The notes: a model not told the origin generated them from the letters alone. A stretch of DNA of 64,000 nt from Reyranella sp. (GCA_019750135.1 JAIEOV010000091.1:24555-88554), one strand, 5' to 3'; shown: positions 25,420 to 34,611, counted from the stretch's first letter. Numbers and translations are program-made.

Positions 25420-25448
25420 GGGAGCGCGGGCCGGAGGCCCGCGCTCCC
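25420..25448. terminator. Perfect palindrome filling a convergent junction
   Basis: GGGAGCGCGGGCC and GGCCCGCGCTCCC, 13-bp exact arms, flank a 3-base loop. It starts 2 bp after the SDR stop and abuts the stop of the opposing HAD gene at 25449. It is a variant of the 8437 element with different but self-complementary arms, and is a probable bidirectional terminator. Confidence 0.8.
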
Positions 25449-26111
25449 TTAGAGATGTTCGCGCAGCAGGCTCAGCGCGGTGTGCAGGTCGGGCAGCACC
25501 TGCAGGCAGCGGGCGTGGCTTTCCGGCAGAGGCTGCAGCAGGTCGGGCACCATGAAAGCCATGGTGCCGGCGGCGTGGGCCGCCTCCAAACCGATGTTGG
25601 AATCCTCGAAAGCGAGGCAGCGCTCGGGTGCGATGCCGAGCCGGCGAGCCGCCTCGAGATAGATGTCGGGATGCGGCTTGGGGCGTTCGACGTCGTCACG
25701 CGTCGCCAGTGCCGAGAAGCGGTCGGAGATCCCCGCCTTGGCGAGATGGCGCTCGGCCGTCCGGCGCTCGGACGACGTCGCCACAGCGAGCGGCAGGCCG
25801 CGGTCGGCGAGGAAATCGAGCAGCTCGAGGACGCCGGGCTTCAGCGGTATGCCGGCCTCCAGCAGTCCGCGCAGCAGTTCGTAGAACCGCGCGCGGAACT
25901 CCTCGATGCTGAAGCCGTCGCCGTAGTAGGCCGCGATCATGACGCTGCATTCCTGCGCCGGTACGCCGACCATGGAATGGCAGAAATCGAGGGCCATCTC
26001 GCGGCCGAGCGAACGGGCCGCCTGCTGCATGGCCTCGATGTAGATCACCTCGGTGTCGAGCAGCAGGCCGTCCATGTCGAAAAGGGCGGCCGCGACGGGC
26101 TTTCTCAGCAT
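25449..26111 (-). CDS. HAD-superfamily hydrolase (beta-phosphoglucomutase-like), copy 1
   Basis: A 220-residue HAD subfamily IA protein: nucleophile motif FDMDGLLLDTE, a helical cap (about 20-90), motif II ATSS, motif III Lys in ERPKPHPD and motif IV AFEDSN. It acts on a phosphorylated small metabolite in the cytosol. It is about 60% alike to the upstream gene by eye and overlaps it by 7 bases, so this is a recent tandem duplication. The cap sequences differ most, which fits divergent substrates. Confidence 0.92.
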   Translation of the reverse strand: MLRKPVAAALFDMDGLLLDTEVIYIEAMQQAARSLGREMALDFCHSMVGVPAQECSVMIAAYYGDGFSIEEFRARFYELLRGLLEAGIPLKPGVLELLDFLADRGLPLAVATSSERRTAERHLAKAGISDRFSALATRDDVERPKPHPDIYLEAARRLGIAPERCLAFEDSNIGLEAAHAAGTMAFMVPDLLQPLPESHARCLQVLPDLHTALSLLREHL

Positions 26112-26776
26112 GGGAAATGCTCGCGCAGCAGCCTCAGCGCCGCGTGCAGGTCGGGCAGGACATCGACGCACCTGGCCCGACTTTCCGGCAGCGGCTGCAC
26201 CAGGTCGGGCACCATGAAGGCCATGGTACCGGCAGCATGCGCCGCTTCCAGCCCGACATTGGAATCCTCGAAGGCGATGCAACGCTCGGGCGCCACGGCC
26301 AGCCGGCGCGCCGCCTCGAGGTAGACGTCGGGATGCGGCTTGGTCCGCTCGACGTCGTCGCGCGTCGCCACCGCCTTGAAGCGGTCGAGCAGACCCGCCT
26401 TGCCGAGATGGTTTTCCGCGGTGGGGCGGCGGGCAGAGGTCGCCACGGCGAGCGGCAGGCCGTGGCCGTCCAGGAAGTCCAGCAGCTCGACGACGCCCGG
26501 CTTCAGCGGAATGCCGGCTTCCGTGCGACGACGCACATGGACCGAGAAGTGCTGGCGGAACGCCTCGATGTTGAAGCCCTCGCCGTAGTGCGCCTCGATC
26601 ATGCGATTGCGCACCGGCCCGGTGATGCCGGCGGTCGAATGGCAGAGGTCGATCGGCATCTCGGGATAGCCGAGCCCGCGCGCCGCCACCTGTATCGCCT
26701 CGATGTAGATCGCCTCGGTGTCGAGCAGCAGGCCGTCCATGTCGAAAAGGGCGGCCGCGACGGGTTGCTTCAGCAT
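26105..26776 (-). CDS. HAD-superfamily hydrolase (beta-phosphoglucomutase-like), copy 2
   Basis: A 223-residue paralogue of the preceding gene, with FDMDGLLLDTEAIYIEA, ATSARRPTAENHLGKAG, KPHPDVYLEAARRL and AFEDSNVGLEAAHAAGTMAF. Its cap carries HYGEGFNIEAFRQHFSVHVR, unlike copy 1. Its stop overlaps the start of copy 1 and it follows the MFS gene by 10 bp, so all are likely co-transcribed. Confidence 0.92.
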   Translation of the reverse strand: MLKQPVAAALFDMDGLLLDTEAIYIEAIQVAARGLGYPEMPIDLCHSTAGITGPVRNRMIEAHYGEGFNIEAFRQHFSVHVRRRTEAGIPLKPGVVELLDFLDGHGLPLAVATSARRPTAENHLGKAGLLDRFKAVATRDDVERTKPHPDVYLEAARRLAVAPERCIAFEDSNVGLEAAHAAGTMAFMVPDLVQPLPESRARCVDVLPDLHAALRLLREHFPC

Positions 26777-26786
26777 GGCGTGGGTT

Positions 26787-27938
26787 CTAGAGCGGTTTGC
26801 GCGGCGCGGCATCCCTGAAACACAGCGCGGCCGCCATGAACAGCGCGCAGGCGACGGCCACGAACAGCGGCAGTCCGTGCCTGGTGGTCTGCATGGCAAG
26901 GCCGGCCAGCGGCGGGCCGATCAACGCACCGACACCCCAGATCAGGCCCATGCCGGCATAGATACCGACGAGCGTGCTGCCGGAGAAGCGGCCGCCGACG
27001 ATTGCCAGCATGATCGTGTAGATGCCCACGAAGGCGCCGCCCCAGACGAAGAGCAGCGCGAAGAGGATCCACGGGCCGGCGTCGAGCGCCCAAGGCCAGG
27101 CGAGCGCGCCGGCCGCCGACAGCGCCGCCAGGGCGATGATGAGGCGGCGGCGGTCGATCCGGTCGCCCAGCCAGCCGATCGGCAATTGCAGGACGATGGC
27201 GCCGACCATCATGCAGGACATGAGCTGCGTCGCCTGCGCCTCCGTCCAGCCGGTCGCCATGGCGTAGAGCGCGAGGAAGCTCAGGCCCGCAGTTTCGATC
27301 GCCGCGTTCAGCGCCGTCGCCGCCATGGCGATGGGCGCAAGGCGCATGGCGCTCAGCAGGTTGCCGCTCGCCGACCGCTCGAAGGCCGGCGCCTTGATCC
27401 TCGGCGAGACGATCAAGCCTGCCGCGGCGACTGCCAGCGCCGCGCCGACCGCATAGGGCAGGAAGCCATCGGTGCCTACGGCGGCGAGGATCAGTGGTCC
27501 CAGCGCGAAGCCCAGCGACAGCGCGGTGGTATAGGCCGCCATTGTGCGGGCGCGGCTCTCCTCGGCGCTGAGCGCGTTCAGCCAGGTCTCGGACAGGACG
27601 AACAGGACCTCCGACGCAGCGCCCAGCAGCAGGCGCAACACAAACCACAGCCACAGGAAGGGCAGCGCGGGAAAGGCCAGCATCAGCAGCGCCGCCGCCA
27701 GGAGCGAGCCCACGATGGCGCGCCGCAGGCCGAGGAAGACGGCCAGGCGCGGCAGCAGGAACGCCATGGCCAGCACGCCGAGCGCATGCATCGCCGCGTT
27801 GGCGCCGATCATGGCTTCGTCCAGGCCCTTCTCGGCGAGATCGAGCGCAATCAGGGTGGCGGACAGACTGTAGGTCAGCCCGAACACCATGGCGGTGGCG
27901 ACGATCGCGCCGCGCGCGACCAGGCGGGCGTTGGCCAT
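26787..27938 (-). CDS. MFS transporter
   Basis: A 383-residue polytopic protein with about 12 hydrophobic segments. The loop 8-9-type motif GWLGDRIDRRRLIIALAALS identifies the major facilitator superfamily, and LLLGAASEVLFVLSETWLNA matches the YcaD/YfkF-like drug/metabolite group. The substrate is unknown. The start shares one base with the stop of the HdeD-fusion gene (TGATG), so they are coupled. Confidence 0.88.
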   Translation of the reverse strand: MANARLVARGAIVATAMVFGLTYSLSATLIALDLAEKGLDEAMIGANAAMHALGVLAMAFLLPRLAVFLGLRRAIVGSLLAAALLMLAFPALPFLWLWFVLRLLLGAASEVLFVLSETWLNALSAEESRARTMAAYTTALSLGFALGPLILAAVGTDGFLPYAVGAALAVAAAGLIVSPRIKAPAFERSASGNLLSAMRLAPIAMAATALNAAIETAGLSFLALYAMATGWTEAQATQLMSCMMVGAIVLQLPIGWLGDRIDRRRLIIALAALSAAGALAWPWALDAGPWILFALLFVWGGAFVGIYTIMLAIVGGRFSGSTLVGIYAGMGLIWGVGALIGPPLAGLAMQTTRHGLPLFVAVACALFMAAALCFRDAAPRKPL

Positions 27939-29173
27939 CAGCGCCTGCCGCCGCCCAGCCGCGCGGCCAGGGCGATGACGTGGCGCAGCGCACGGGCGTA
28001 ATCGAGCGCGATGCCCGGCGTCCACGCCATCGCAGCGGCGCGGCGGCGCATCACGCCGGCGACCCAGAGCTCCGGCAGGAAGAGCAGCCGCATGAGGAAG
28101 TAGGGCGAGCGCGCCTCGGCCTCGAACATGCCTTCGAGCCCGGCATCGAGCGCCTTGGCGACGCCGCTCGAGCAGTTGCGGTTGGTCAGGTTGTAGGTCG
28201 CGTCGCGGCGATAGGCCTTCCAGAAGGCGCGCATCCGCCCGATATCGAGACCGGCCAGCCGCACGCGCCGGGTCGAAGGGCACCAGTCGGCGATCTCCCC
28301 GGCATAGCTCGGCTGGAACAGGCCGGCGACGTCGTTGTCCGGCGTGGCGCGCAAGACCCCGGTGTATTTCTCGGTACGGCTGATCTCGACGGCGGGATAA
28401 TGCGAGATGTAGATGTCGGGCGCCTCGAGCGCGGCATGGCCGGTTGACACGCGGCCATTCTCGTCGAAGGCAGCGACATAGCGCCGGATGCCGACGGGAG
28501 CGAGCGCGCCGGTCGGTGTCCAGACATGGACGGTCACCGTTCCCGGCTCGCGTTCGGTTGGCGCCTCGTCATCGAGCTCCGACGGCCAGCCGCGCGTCAG
28601 CATGGCCGATATCGGCAGACCCTGCGGCAGCCGGCGCAGGCGCAATGCAAGCGCGCACAGGCCGGTCGCCGACACCATCAGCAGCAGGCCGACATCGGCA
28701 CCGGCTTCGCCGGCCCAGTTCGTCGGAAAGGGCAGGTAGGACATGATGGCCAGCAGGAACTCGAACCCCGCTCCCCAGAGCGAAAGACGCCATCCCGCGT
28801 AACGCACCGTCAAGGCGCTGGCGGCGCGCCAACTTGCATCGGCCAGCAGGAAGGTACCCGCCAGCATGCCGACGATCATATCGACATGCCAGGGCGCCTC
28901 GATGAGCACCAGGGCGATGCCCGTGAACAGGACGGCCTTGGCGATGCGCAGCTTGCGCTCGACGCCCGCGGTGCCCACGGCGGCGACCAGCGAAATCGCC
29001 GCGTCGAGCAGCAGCGGGAAGGCGAAATAGGTCGCGGGAATGCGGGTGTCGGTGAAGGCATCGACAAAGAAGAAGGCGCCGAGCGCCATCCAGGCGAAGC
29101 CGACCAGGAAGAGGATCCACCATTTGCGGCGAACGACGCGGGCGCCGATCAGGAGGAGGAACAGCTCGATCAT
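27938..29173 (-). CDS. HdeD-like membrane domain fused to a putative permuted papain-like domain
   Basis: A 411-residue protein. Residues 1-180 contain about six membrane segments with the HdeD/DUF308 pattern (VGMLAGTFLLADASWRAAS). After a linker (180-212), the soluble part has His246 in STGHAALEAPDIYISHYP and Cys334 in YNLTNRNCSSGVAKALD, in the His-before-Cys order of permuted NlpC/P60-type (LRAT/PPPDE-like) folds. An acylhydrolase or peptidase at the membrane is plausible but unproven. The ATG at 29173 has only a weak ribosome-binding site, so the start is uncertain. Confidence 0.75.
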   Translation of the reverse strand: MIELFLLLIGARVVRRKWWILFLVGFAWMALGAFFFVDAFTDTRIPATYFAFPLLLDAAISLVAAVGTAGVERKLRIAKAVLFTGIALVLIEAPWHVDMIVGMLAGTFLLADASWRAASALTVRYAGWRLSLWGAGFEFLLAIMSYLPFPTNWAGEAGADVGLLLMVSATGLCALALRLRRLPQGLPISAMLTRGWPSELDDEAPTEREPGTVTVHVWTPTGALAPVGIRRYVAAFDENGRVSTGHAALEAPDIYISHYPAVEISRTEKYTGVLRATPDNDVAGLFQPSYAGEIADWCPSTRRVRLAGLDIGRMRAFWKAYRRDATYNLTNRNCSSGVAKALDAGLEGMFEAEARSPYFLMRLLFLPELWVAGVMRRRAAAMAWTPGIALDYARALRHVIALAARLGGGRR

Positions 29174-29244
29174 GCCGCCGGGGGTTTCCTCAGCATGGTT
29201 TCGTTCTAAGCTCGCCTCAGGAAACGACAAGCCGGAGAAATCGC

Positions 29245-29595
29245 ATGCGCATCCACAACATCTACGTCGACGACAAGGGCGAGACGCATTTCCGCGACAT
29301 CCAGGTCGAATGGAAGCACGAGGGCCGCGGCGGCAAGACCTCGGCGACCTTCCCGGCGACCGGCATCATCTTTCGCCAGACGCCCGGCAGCTACGACTAC
29401 GAATGGCATCCCGCGCCGCGCCGACAGTACATCATCAACCTCGACGGCGGCGTCAGCATCCAGGCGAGCGACGGCGAGACGCGCATCATCGGCGCAGGCG
29501 AGGTGCTGCTGGTCGAGGACACGTCGGGCAAGGGCCATTTCTCCAAGGCCGTCGAAGGCAAGATGCGCCATTCGATCTTCGTGCCCATCGAGTGA
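29245..29595 (+). CDS. Small cupin-like protein
   Basis: A 116-residue single-domain beta-barrel protein starting behind GGAGAAATCGC. It has YDYEWHPAPRRQYIINLDGGV as the first cupin motif region and ETRIIGAGEVLLVEDTSGKGHFS as the second. The metal ligands are not the full canonical set, with His54 and His98 visible. The function is unknown. It is the first of three plus-strand genes and lies 102 bp before the aminotransferase. Confidence 0.85.
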   Translation: MRIHNIYVDDKGETHFRDIQVEWKHEGRGGKTSATFPATGIIFRQTPGSYDYEWHPAPRRQYIINLDGGVSIQASDGETRIIGAGEVLLVEDTSGKGHFSKAVEGKMRHSIFVPIE

Positions 29596-29643
29596 CGAAA
29601 GAGGGCCGGTTAGAAAATTTTGAGCCGGGTCCAACGCCGCTCT

Positions 29644-29674
29644 GGCTTGCCTCATGCATGATCGCATGCAAGCC
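29644..29674. promoter_or_regulatory. Inverted repeat upstream of the aminotransferase
   Basis: GGCTTGC (29644-29650) pairs with GCAAGCC (29668-29674), with inner ATGC (29654-29657) and GCAT (29664-29667). It lies 24 bp before the aminotransferase ATG. It could be an operator or a leader hairpin. Confidence 0.4.
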
Positions 29675-29697
29675 CGTGGCCATTTAGGAAGTGAACA

Positions 29698-30984
29698 ATG
29701 AGCGTCCAGACCGTCCTCGATCCGACCCGCGATCTCGTCGAACAGGCCAAGCGCGTGCTGCCCGGCGGCAGCTTCGGCAACATGCCGGCCGAGGTGGTGC
29801 TGAAGGAGGGCAAGGGCGGCCGCATCTGGGACGAGGCCGGGCACGAATATGTCGACTTCCTGCTGGGCTCGGGGCCGATGTTCGTCGGTCACGCCCATCC
29901 CGAGGTGACGGCGGCGGTACAGGCGCAGGTGCCGCTCGGCACGACCTTCTTCGGCAACAACCGCCACGGCATCGCGCTCGCTGAGGCGATATGCGATGCC
30001 GTGCCCTGCGCGGATCAAGTGCGCTTCGTCTGCTCCGGCACAGAGGCGGACCTCTACGCCATGCGCGCGGTTCGCGCCTTCAAGAAGCGCGACAAGATCC
30101 TGAAGTTCGAGGGCGGCTATCACGGCATGAGCGACTATGCGCTGATGTCGTTGGCGCCCAAGCGGCCGGGCAACTTCCCGCGGCCGACACCGGATTCCGC
30201 CGGCATCCCGAAGTCGGTGCAGGACGAGATGCTGGTCGCCGCCTTCAACGACATCGAGATGGTGGAGAGCCTGATCGAGGAGCAGAAGAACGACCTCGCC
30301 GGCGTGATCGTCGAGCCGTTCCAGCGCCTGATTCCGCCCAAGCCCGGCTTCCTGCAGGCCCTGCGCGCGGTCACCGCCAAGCACGACATCCCGCTGATCT
30401 TCGACGAGGTCGTGACCGGCTTCCGCTTCGCCTATGGCGGTGCGCAGGAGTATTACGGCGTCACACCCGATCTCTGCAGCCTGGGCAAGATCGTGGGCGG
30501 CGGCTTCGCGCTCGCCGCCATCGCCGGCCGCGCCGATATCATGAAGCACTTCGACCGGCTGGCCATGACCGACGAAGACTACATCTTCCAGGTCGGAACG
30601 CTGTCGGGCAATCCGGTGGCGGCCGTCGCCGGCCTCGCCACCCTGGAGATCCTGAAGCGGCCGGGCGCCTACGAGCAGGTGTTCGCGACGGGCCGCGAGC
30701 TGATGCAGGCGCTCGACGGGCTCCTGAAGAAGGCCGGCATTCCTGCCCAGGTGATCGGCGAGCCGCCCTTGTTCGACGTCGTCTTCACCGACCAGCCGAT
30801 CAAGGACTATCGCGACACGCTGAAGGGCGACAAGGCGCTGGCCACGCGCTTCAACCAGGCTTTGCGCGCCCGCGGCATCATGAAGGGCGAGTCGAAGTAT
30901 TACGTCAGCCTCGCCCATACCCGCGCCGACATCGACCACACGATCAACGCCTGGACCGAGGCGGTCGCGGAGCTGGCGCGCTAG
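29698..30984 (+). CDS. Class III PLP-dependent aminotransferase (glutamate-1-semialdehyde aminomutase-like)
   Basis: A 428-residue fold-type I aminotransferase: CSGTEADLYAMRAVRAFKKR (cofactor-phosphate Ser/Gly region), FEGGYHGMSDY, the Asp of LIFDEVVTGFRF that pairs with the pyridine nitrogen, and the Schiff-base Lys in SLGKIVGGGF. The GSAM-like subgroup includes HemL itself, but the context (a cupin and membrane proteins, no tetrapyrrole genes) argues for another omega- or beta-amino acid substrate. The membrane-protein gene follows 2 bp later. Confidence 0.93.
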   Translation: MSVQTVLDPTRDLVEQAKRVLPGGSFGNMPAEVVLKEGKGGRIWDEAGHEYVDFLLGSGPMFVGHAHPEVTAAVQAQVPLGTTFFGNNRHGIALAEAICDAVPCADQVRFVCSGTEADLYAMRAVRAFKKRDKILKFEGGYHGMSDYALMSLAPKRPGNFPRPTPDSAGIPKSVQDEMLVAAFNDIEMVESLIEEQKNDLAGVIVEPFQRLIPPKPGFLQALRAVTAKHDIPLIFDEVVTGFRFAYGGAQEYYGVTPDLCSLGKIVGGGFALAAIAGRADIMKHFDRLAMTDEDYIFQVGTLSGNPVAAVAGLATLEILKRPGAYEQVFATGRELMQALDGLLKKAGIPAQVIGEPPLFDVVFTDQPIKDYRDTLKGDKALATRFNQALRARGIMKGESKYYVSLAHTRADIDHTINAWTEAVAELAR

Positions 30985-30986
30985 GC

Positions 30987-32345
30987 ATGCTCTCGGCGAC
31001 GGCGCTGCGCAGGACGACGCTCGTCGTCCTGTGGGCGTACGGGCTGTGGTACAGCTGGGAGAGCTGCGGCCTGTCGGGCGACGGATCGTATTTCCTGCTC
31101 GAGATCGTGCGCGTCGGCGGGTTCCTGCCCGAAGACTTCTATCCAACGCGCGCCTATCCCAATGCGATCAGCCAGGTCCTGGTGGTCCTGGCGATCCAGG
31201 CCGGCGTGACCGACCTGCACTGGCTCGCGCGTCTGTCGTCGTTCGGCTGGTTCGCCCTGCCGGCGCTGCTCTATTCGCTCGCCCTCGTTCGCGTGCGCCA
31301 CGATGCCGTGCTGCAGGCTGCTGTCGTGGCAGTCCTCGGCATCGTGTTCATGACCACGTCGTTCATGGTCGTCTCCGAGCATATCCCGGCCTACGCAGCG
31401 GCGCTGGCGGCCGCGGCCTGGCTCGCGGCGTCGGACCGTCTGCGCCTGGCCGACGGCCTCGTGCTGCTGGCCATCGCGATACTGTCGCTCAAGACCTACG
31501 AGGCCTTCATCTATTTCGGGCCGCTGCTGGCGGCGATGACGGCGTGGACGGTGCTCCGCTCACCGTCGCGGCCCACTGCGGCGACCGTCCTGCATGGTCT
31601 GGCCGCAGCACTCTTCCTTGGTGCGGCCTGGCTCGCGGCGCGCGCCATCATGACCTATGACGACGACGTCTACTTCGCTTCCGCCAGCAACGAGGCCTGG
31701 GACTTCAAGAAGAACCCGACTTTCTGCCTGTCGATCATGGCGGCGCTCATCGTCGTGCTGTGGGCGCTGGCCCGGCCGCAGGACCTGGCCGGAAGCCGGC
31801 CCTACCGATGGACCGGCCTCGCCCTCGCGGCGCTCGCGCTCGCGCCCTTGTTGACCTTGATCACCCCCTTGTTCGGCCCGCCATACCTCTACGGCCAGAA
31901 CATTGCGCGCATGGCGGCCGGCCCGGTGATCGTGGCGATTATTGTCTTCATGTGGGTGCACAAGTCGACCTCGCCCCTCAAGCCGAAGGCCTTCGCCGTG
32001 CTGGCCTCGACCGATGCCGGACGGCGGCTGCTCGCCTTCGCCTGCCTCCTCTTCCTCGCGACGCTGCCCTGGAACGTGATGCTGGTACGGCTCTATGCCT
32101 CGTATCTCGACGTCGTGAAGGAGGCGACCAAGGTACGTGGCGGCGTCATCGCCTTCGAAGCGACCCGGCTGCCCTCCCTGCCGTACCTGTTGCAGGGCGA
32201 GGCCTGGACGATGCCGATGACCAGCGCGATCGTGAGCCAGCCTCCCGGCCACGGCATGATCGCGCCGCCGCAGGCATACAAGGGCTGGCAGCCCTTCCCA
32301 TTGTCGGAAATGCCCGACCTCGGCCGCTTCCGCTGGCGCGATTGA
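30987..32345 (+). CDS. Polytopic membrane protein, GT-C/arabinofuranosyltransferase-like in layout
   Basis: A 452-residue protein with about 10-11 membrane segments. The first extracytoplasmic loop is rich in acidic and aromatic residues (SGDGSYFLLEIVRVGG, DFYPTRAYPNA), as seen in GT-C-fold glycosyltransferases, and a C-terminal soluble stretch ends WQPFPLSEMPDLGRFRWRD. I do not recognise a named family. Its stop TGA and the opposing gene stop together form the palindrome TGATCA. Confidence 0.75.
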   Translation: MLSATALRRTTLVVLWAYGLWYSWESCGLSGDGSYFLLEIVRVGGFLPEDFYPTRAYPNAISQVLVVLAIQAGVTDLHWLARLSSFGWFALPALLYSLALVRVRHDAVLQAAVVAVLGIVFMTTSFMVVSEHIPAYAAALAAAAWLAASDRLRLADGLVLLAIAILSLKTYEAFIYFGPLLAAMTAWTVLRSPSRPTAATVLHGLAAALFLGAAWLAARAIMTYDDDVYFASASNEAWDFKKNPTFCLSIMAALIVVLWALARPQDLAGSRPYRWTGLALAALALAPLLTLITPLFGPPYLYGQNIARMAAGPVIVAIIVFMWVHKSTSPLKPKAFAVLASTDAGRRLLAFACLLFLATLPWNVMLVRLYASYLDVVKEATKVRGGVIAFEATRLPSLPYLLQGEAWTMPMTSAIVSQPPGHGMIAPPQAYKGWQPFPLSEMPDLGRFRWRD

Positions 32346-33836
32346 TCAGGGCGCGCGATCGAGCACGATCCAGCGCGCGCTCGCGCGCCGAACCGGAAAG
32401 CGCTCTGCCATGTAGGGCCCGTAGAGCTCGACGGCCTTGCGCGTCACCGCGGCGTAGGTCGGCGACTTCGGGATGAGCACATGGTCGGTGCCCGCGAACA
32501 TCGCCTCGGCGGACGGCCAGGGAAAGGCGAGATCCAGCCACAGGCTGGCGCCGCGCGGCGGTGGCACACCCAGAACGAAGGCCATGGGGTTCACCTGGTC
32601 GAGCAGCACGACGCCGCCTGTCGCCCGCTCGAGCAGCGTCGCCGCGTCGAGGATGCTCTTGACGTAGTCGCGCTGTGATATCTCCTCGCCGCGCTTGATC
32701 GCGCCGTCGTCCGGCACCGCGAGGCCGCGCAGGTTGGTGCGCTCGACGATCACAAGGCCTGTGGGTCGGCTTGCCGTCTGGTGATAGGCGATCACGCTGG
32801 CCGAGGCTTGGACGGCGAGTGCGAAAGGGAACACCAGCAGCACCAACGAGACCCATCGCGGGCGAAGCGCGTCATACAGGAGGAACAAGGCCACCATGCC
32901 AAGCGGCAGGCCACGCTGTTGCGTGTTCCACACCAGCAACGCGAATCCCAGCGCCGTCAGCAGCGCAGCGGCAACCGGCAAGCGCGCCTCGGCGCGACCG
33001 CGCAGCCCGAGGATGAGCGCGACGACGGTCGTGGCGAGGTACAGCGAGAGTTCGAGGGCATTCGCCCGCACGAGGAAGCGAAGATGTGCCGGCTCGACCT
33101 CGGCTGCACCGGCCTGCACCGCCGTGCGGATATCGGCGAGGTAGGGCCAATTGTAGGGGGCCACGGCGTTCAGAACGACGACAGCGCCGGCAACCAGCCA
33201 CGCCGTCGACCGCACGTGCCGGCAAAGCACGAAGGCCGCGGCGAGCTCGACCAGGGCGGCGGCGAAGTAAGTGATCTTCAGATAGTAGAGCGCCGCCATC
33301 AGCAACGCGCCGAGGATTGCGTCGGGCCAGTTGTTGCCTTGGCGTTGTCTTGGCAAAAAGAGGAGAAGCGACAGGACCGAAAGCGCCGCCCAGCCGTATG
33401 TGTTGTACGACATCGCGAAGGTGAAATCGGTCATGCCGTCGCCGACATTGACGGGCATCAGCGCCAGCAGCGACGCGAACAGGATGAACACCGCCGCCGC
33501 AACCGGCGGCAGGCGCGTCACGCCGGCGCTCGCGGCGCAGACGAAGACGAAGGCGCCGGCCGCGATCTTGCCCGGAACGACGGCGAAGGCGATCGGGCCG
33601 CAAAGCCAGAAGCCGAGCTGGGTGAGCCGGAAATAGAGCTGGCCCACCGGATCGTGGAAGTCGACGTGGGGAACCTGACCGTTGTACAGGTGCCAGGCGC
33701 CGGCAAGGTTGAACAGCAGGTCCCAGGTCATCTCGCGCGAGACGACAAGGCCCGGGCTGGCGAGCAGCCAGGCCGCTGCCGCCCCGATCGCGCCCGTGAG
33801 TAGGATCGGCGCCGCGGTTGCCCGCCCGGTTGTCAC
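32346..33836 (-). CDS. Polytopic membrane protein, probable GT-C-type glycosyltransferase
   Basis: A 496-residue protein with about 11 membrane segments. The first periplasmic loop has HLYNGQVPHVDFHDPVGQLYF, with the acidic Asp/His pattern of GT-C enzymes that use polyprenyl-linked sugars. The soluble C-terminus (about 370-496) includes AVPDDGAIKRGEEISQRDYV. The overall layout resembles the convergent neighbour, so both may act on the same envelope glycan (inference). It is the last gene of the minus-strand run starting at 38294. Confidence 0.75.
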   Translation of the reverse strand: MTTGRATAAPILLTGAIGAAAAWLLASPGLVVSREMTWDLLFNLAGAWHLYNGQVPHVDFHDPVGQLYFRLTQLGFWLCGPIAFAVVPGKIAAGAFVFVCAASAGVTRLPPVAAAVFILFASLLALMPVNVGDGMTDFTFAMSYNTYGWAALSVLSLLLFLPRQRQGNNWPDAILGALLMAALYYLKITYFAAALVELAAAFVLCRHVRSTAWLVAGAVVVLNAVAPYNWPYLADIRTAVQAGAAEVEPAHLRFLVRANALELSLYLATTVVALILGLRGRAEARLPVAAALLTALGFALLVWNTQQRGLPLGMVALFLLYDALRPRWVSLVLLVFPFALAVQASASVIAYHQTASRPTGLVIVERTNLRGLAVPDDGAIKRGEEISQRDYVKSILDAATLLERATGGVVLLDQVNPMAFVLGVPPPRGASLWLDLAFPWPSAEAMFAGTDHVLIPKSPTYAAVTRKAVELYGPYMAERFPVRRASARWIVLDRAP

Positions 33837-33855
33837 CGCGGCGCGATCCTGGCCA

Positions 33856-34608
33856 TTACGGTCCGTCGAGTCCCTTGCTCTTCAGCACGGCGAGGTTCCT
33901 CGGATCGCCCAAGTGGCGCAGAAGCTCGTCGGCCGCCGCGCTGTTGCGCGAGGCGGTCGAGGCTGCGCCGGAATAGAGGATGTAGGTCTGCACATCGAGC
34001 GGGATCGGCCCGACCAGCTGAGCGCCGGCAACGGCCAGAAGCTCGCTGGCAGGCTGCATGGCGATATCGGCTTCGCCGTTGATGAGCTTCTCGGCGGCAA
34101 GTCCGCCTTTCACCAGGACGCTCTTGGGCTTGAGCTCGGCGGCAATGCCCATCTTCTCGAACAGGTTGGCGAGGTAGGCGCCGGCGGTGCCGCCCGACGC
34201 CGGATCGGTGTAGGCGATGGCGCGCGCCGCCAGCAGGCTCTTCTTCCAGGCGTCGACCGTCGAGATGTCGGGTACGGGGGCGCCCTGCTTGATGGCAACG
34301 CCGATGCCGACGCGCGCCAGCGGCTTGGCGCTGCTCTCGACCAGCTGCTTGCCGAGCATCGGCGCCATGGCCGCGGGCGGGATCACCAGCACGTCGAAGT
34401 ACTCGCCGCCGGCCGCGCGGCGGGCGAGCGCGCCCGCGGTGTCGTTCTCGATCGTCACCTTGTGGCCGGTCTTCTGCTCGAACTCGGGCACCAGTGCCTG
34501 GGCCGCCGACTTGTAGGCGCCGGCAGTCAGGAGCTTGAGATCGGCAGCCGAGGCCGACGCGATGCTGGCAATCGCCACGAGAGCGATCAGGAAGGTGCGC
34601 ATGGTCAT
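33856..34608 (-). CDS. ModA-like periplasmic substrate-binding protein
   Basis: A 250-residue type-2 binding protein with a signal peptide (about 1-21, SASA cleavage). Signature stretches are LKLLTAGAYKSAAQALVPEF, the GVGIAVKQGAPVPDI-like VGIGVAIKQGAPVPDIST, and YTDPASGGTAGAYLANLFEKMG. The family includes molybdate/tungstate and sulphate binders, but no modB/modC lies nearby, so the ligand is uncertain. A second ATG lies two codons in. It starts 3 bp after the ketopantoate-reductase-like gene. Confidence 0.88.
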   Translation of the reverse strand: MTMRTFLIALVAIASIASASAADLKLLTAGAYKSAAQALVPEFEQKTGHKVTIENDTAGALARRAAGGEYFDVLVIPPAAMAPMLGKQLVESSAKPLARVGIGVAIKQGAPVPDISTVDAWKKSLLAARAIAYTDPASGGTAGAYLANLFEKMGIAAELKPKSVLVKGGLAAEKLINGEADIAMQPASELLAVAGAQLVGPIPLDVQTYILYSGAASTASRNSAAADELLRHLGDPRNLAVLKSKGLDGP

Positions 34609-34611
34609 CTC

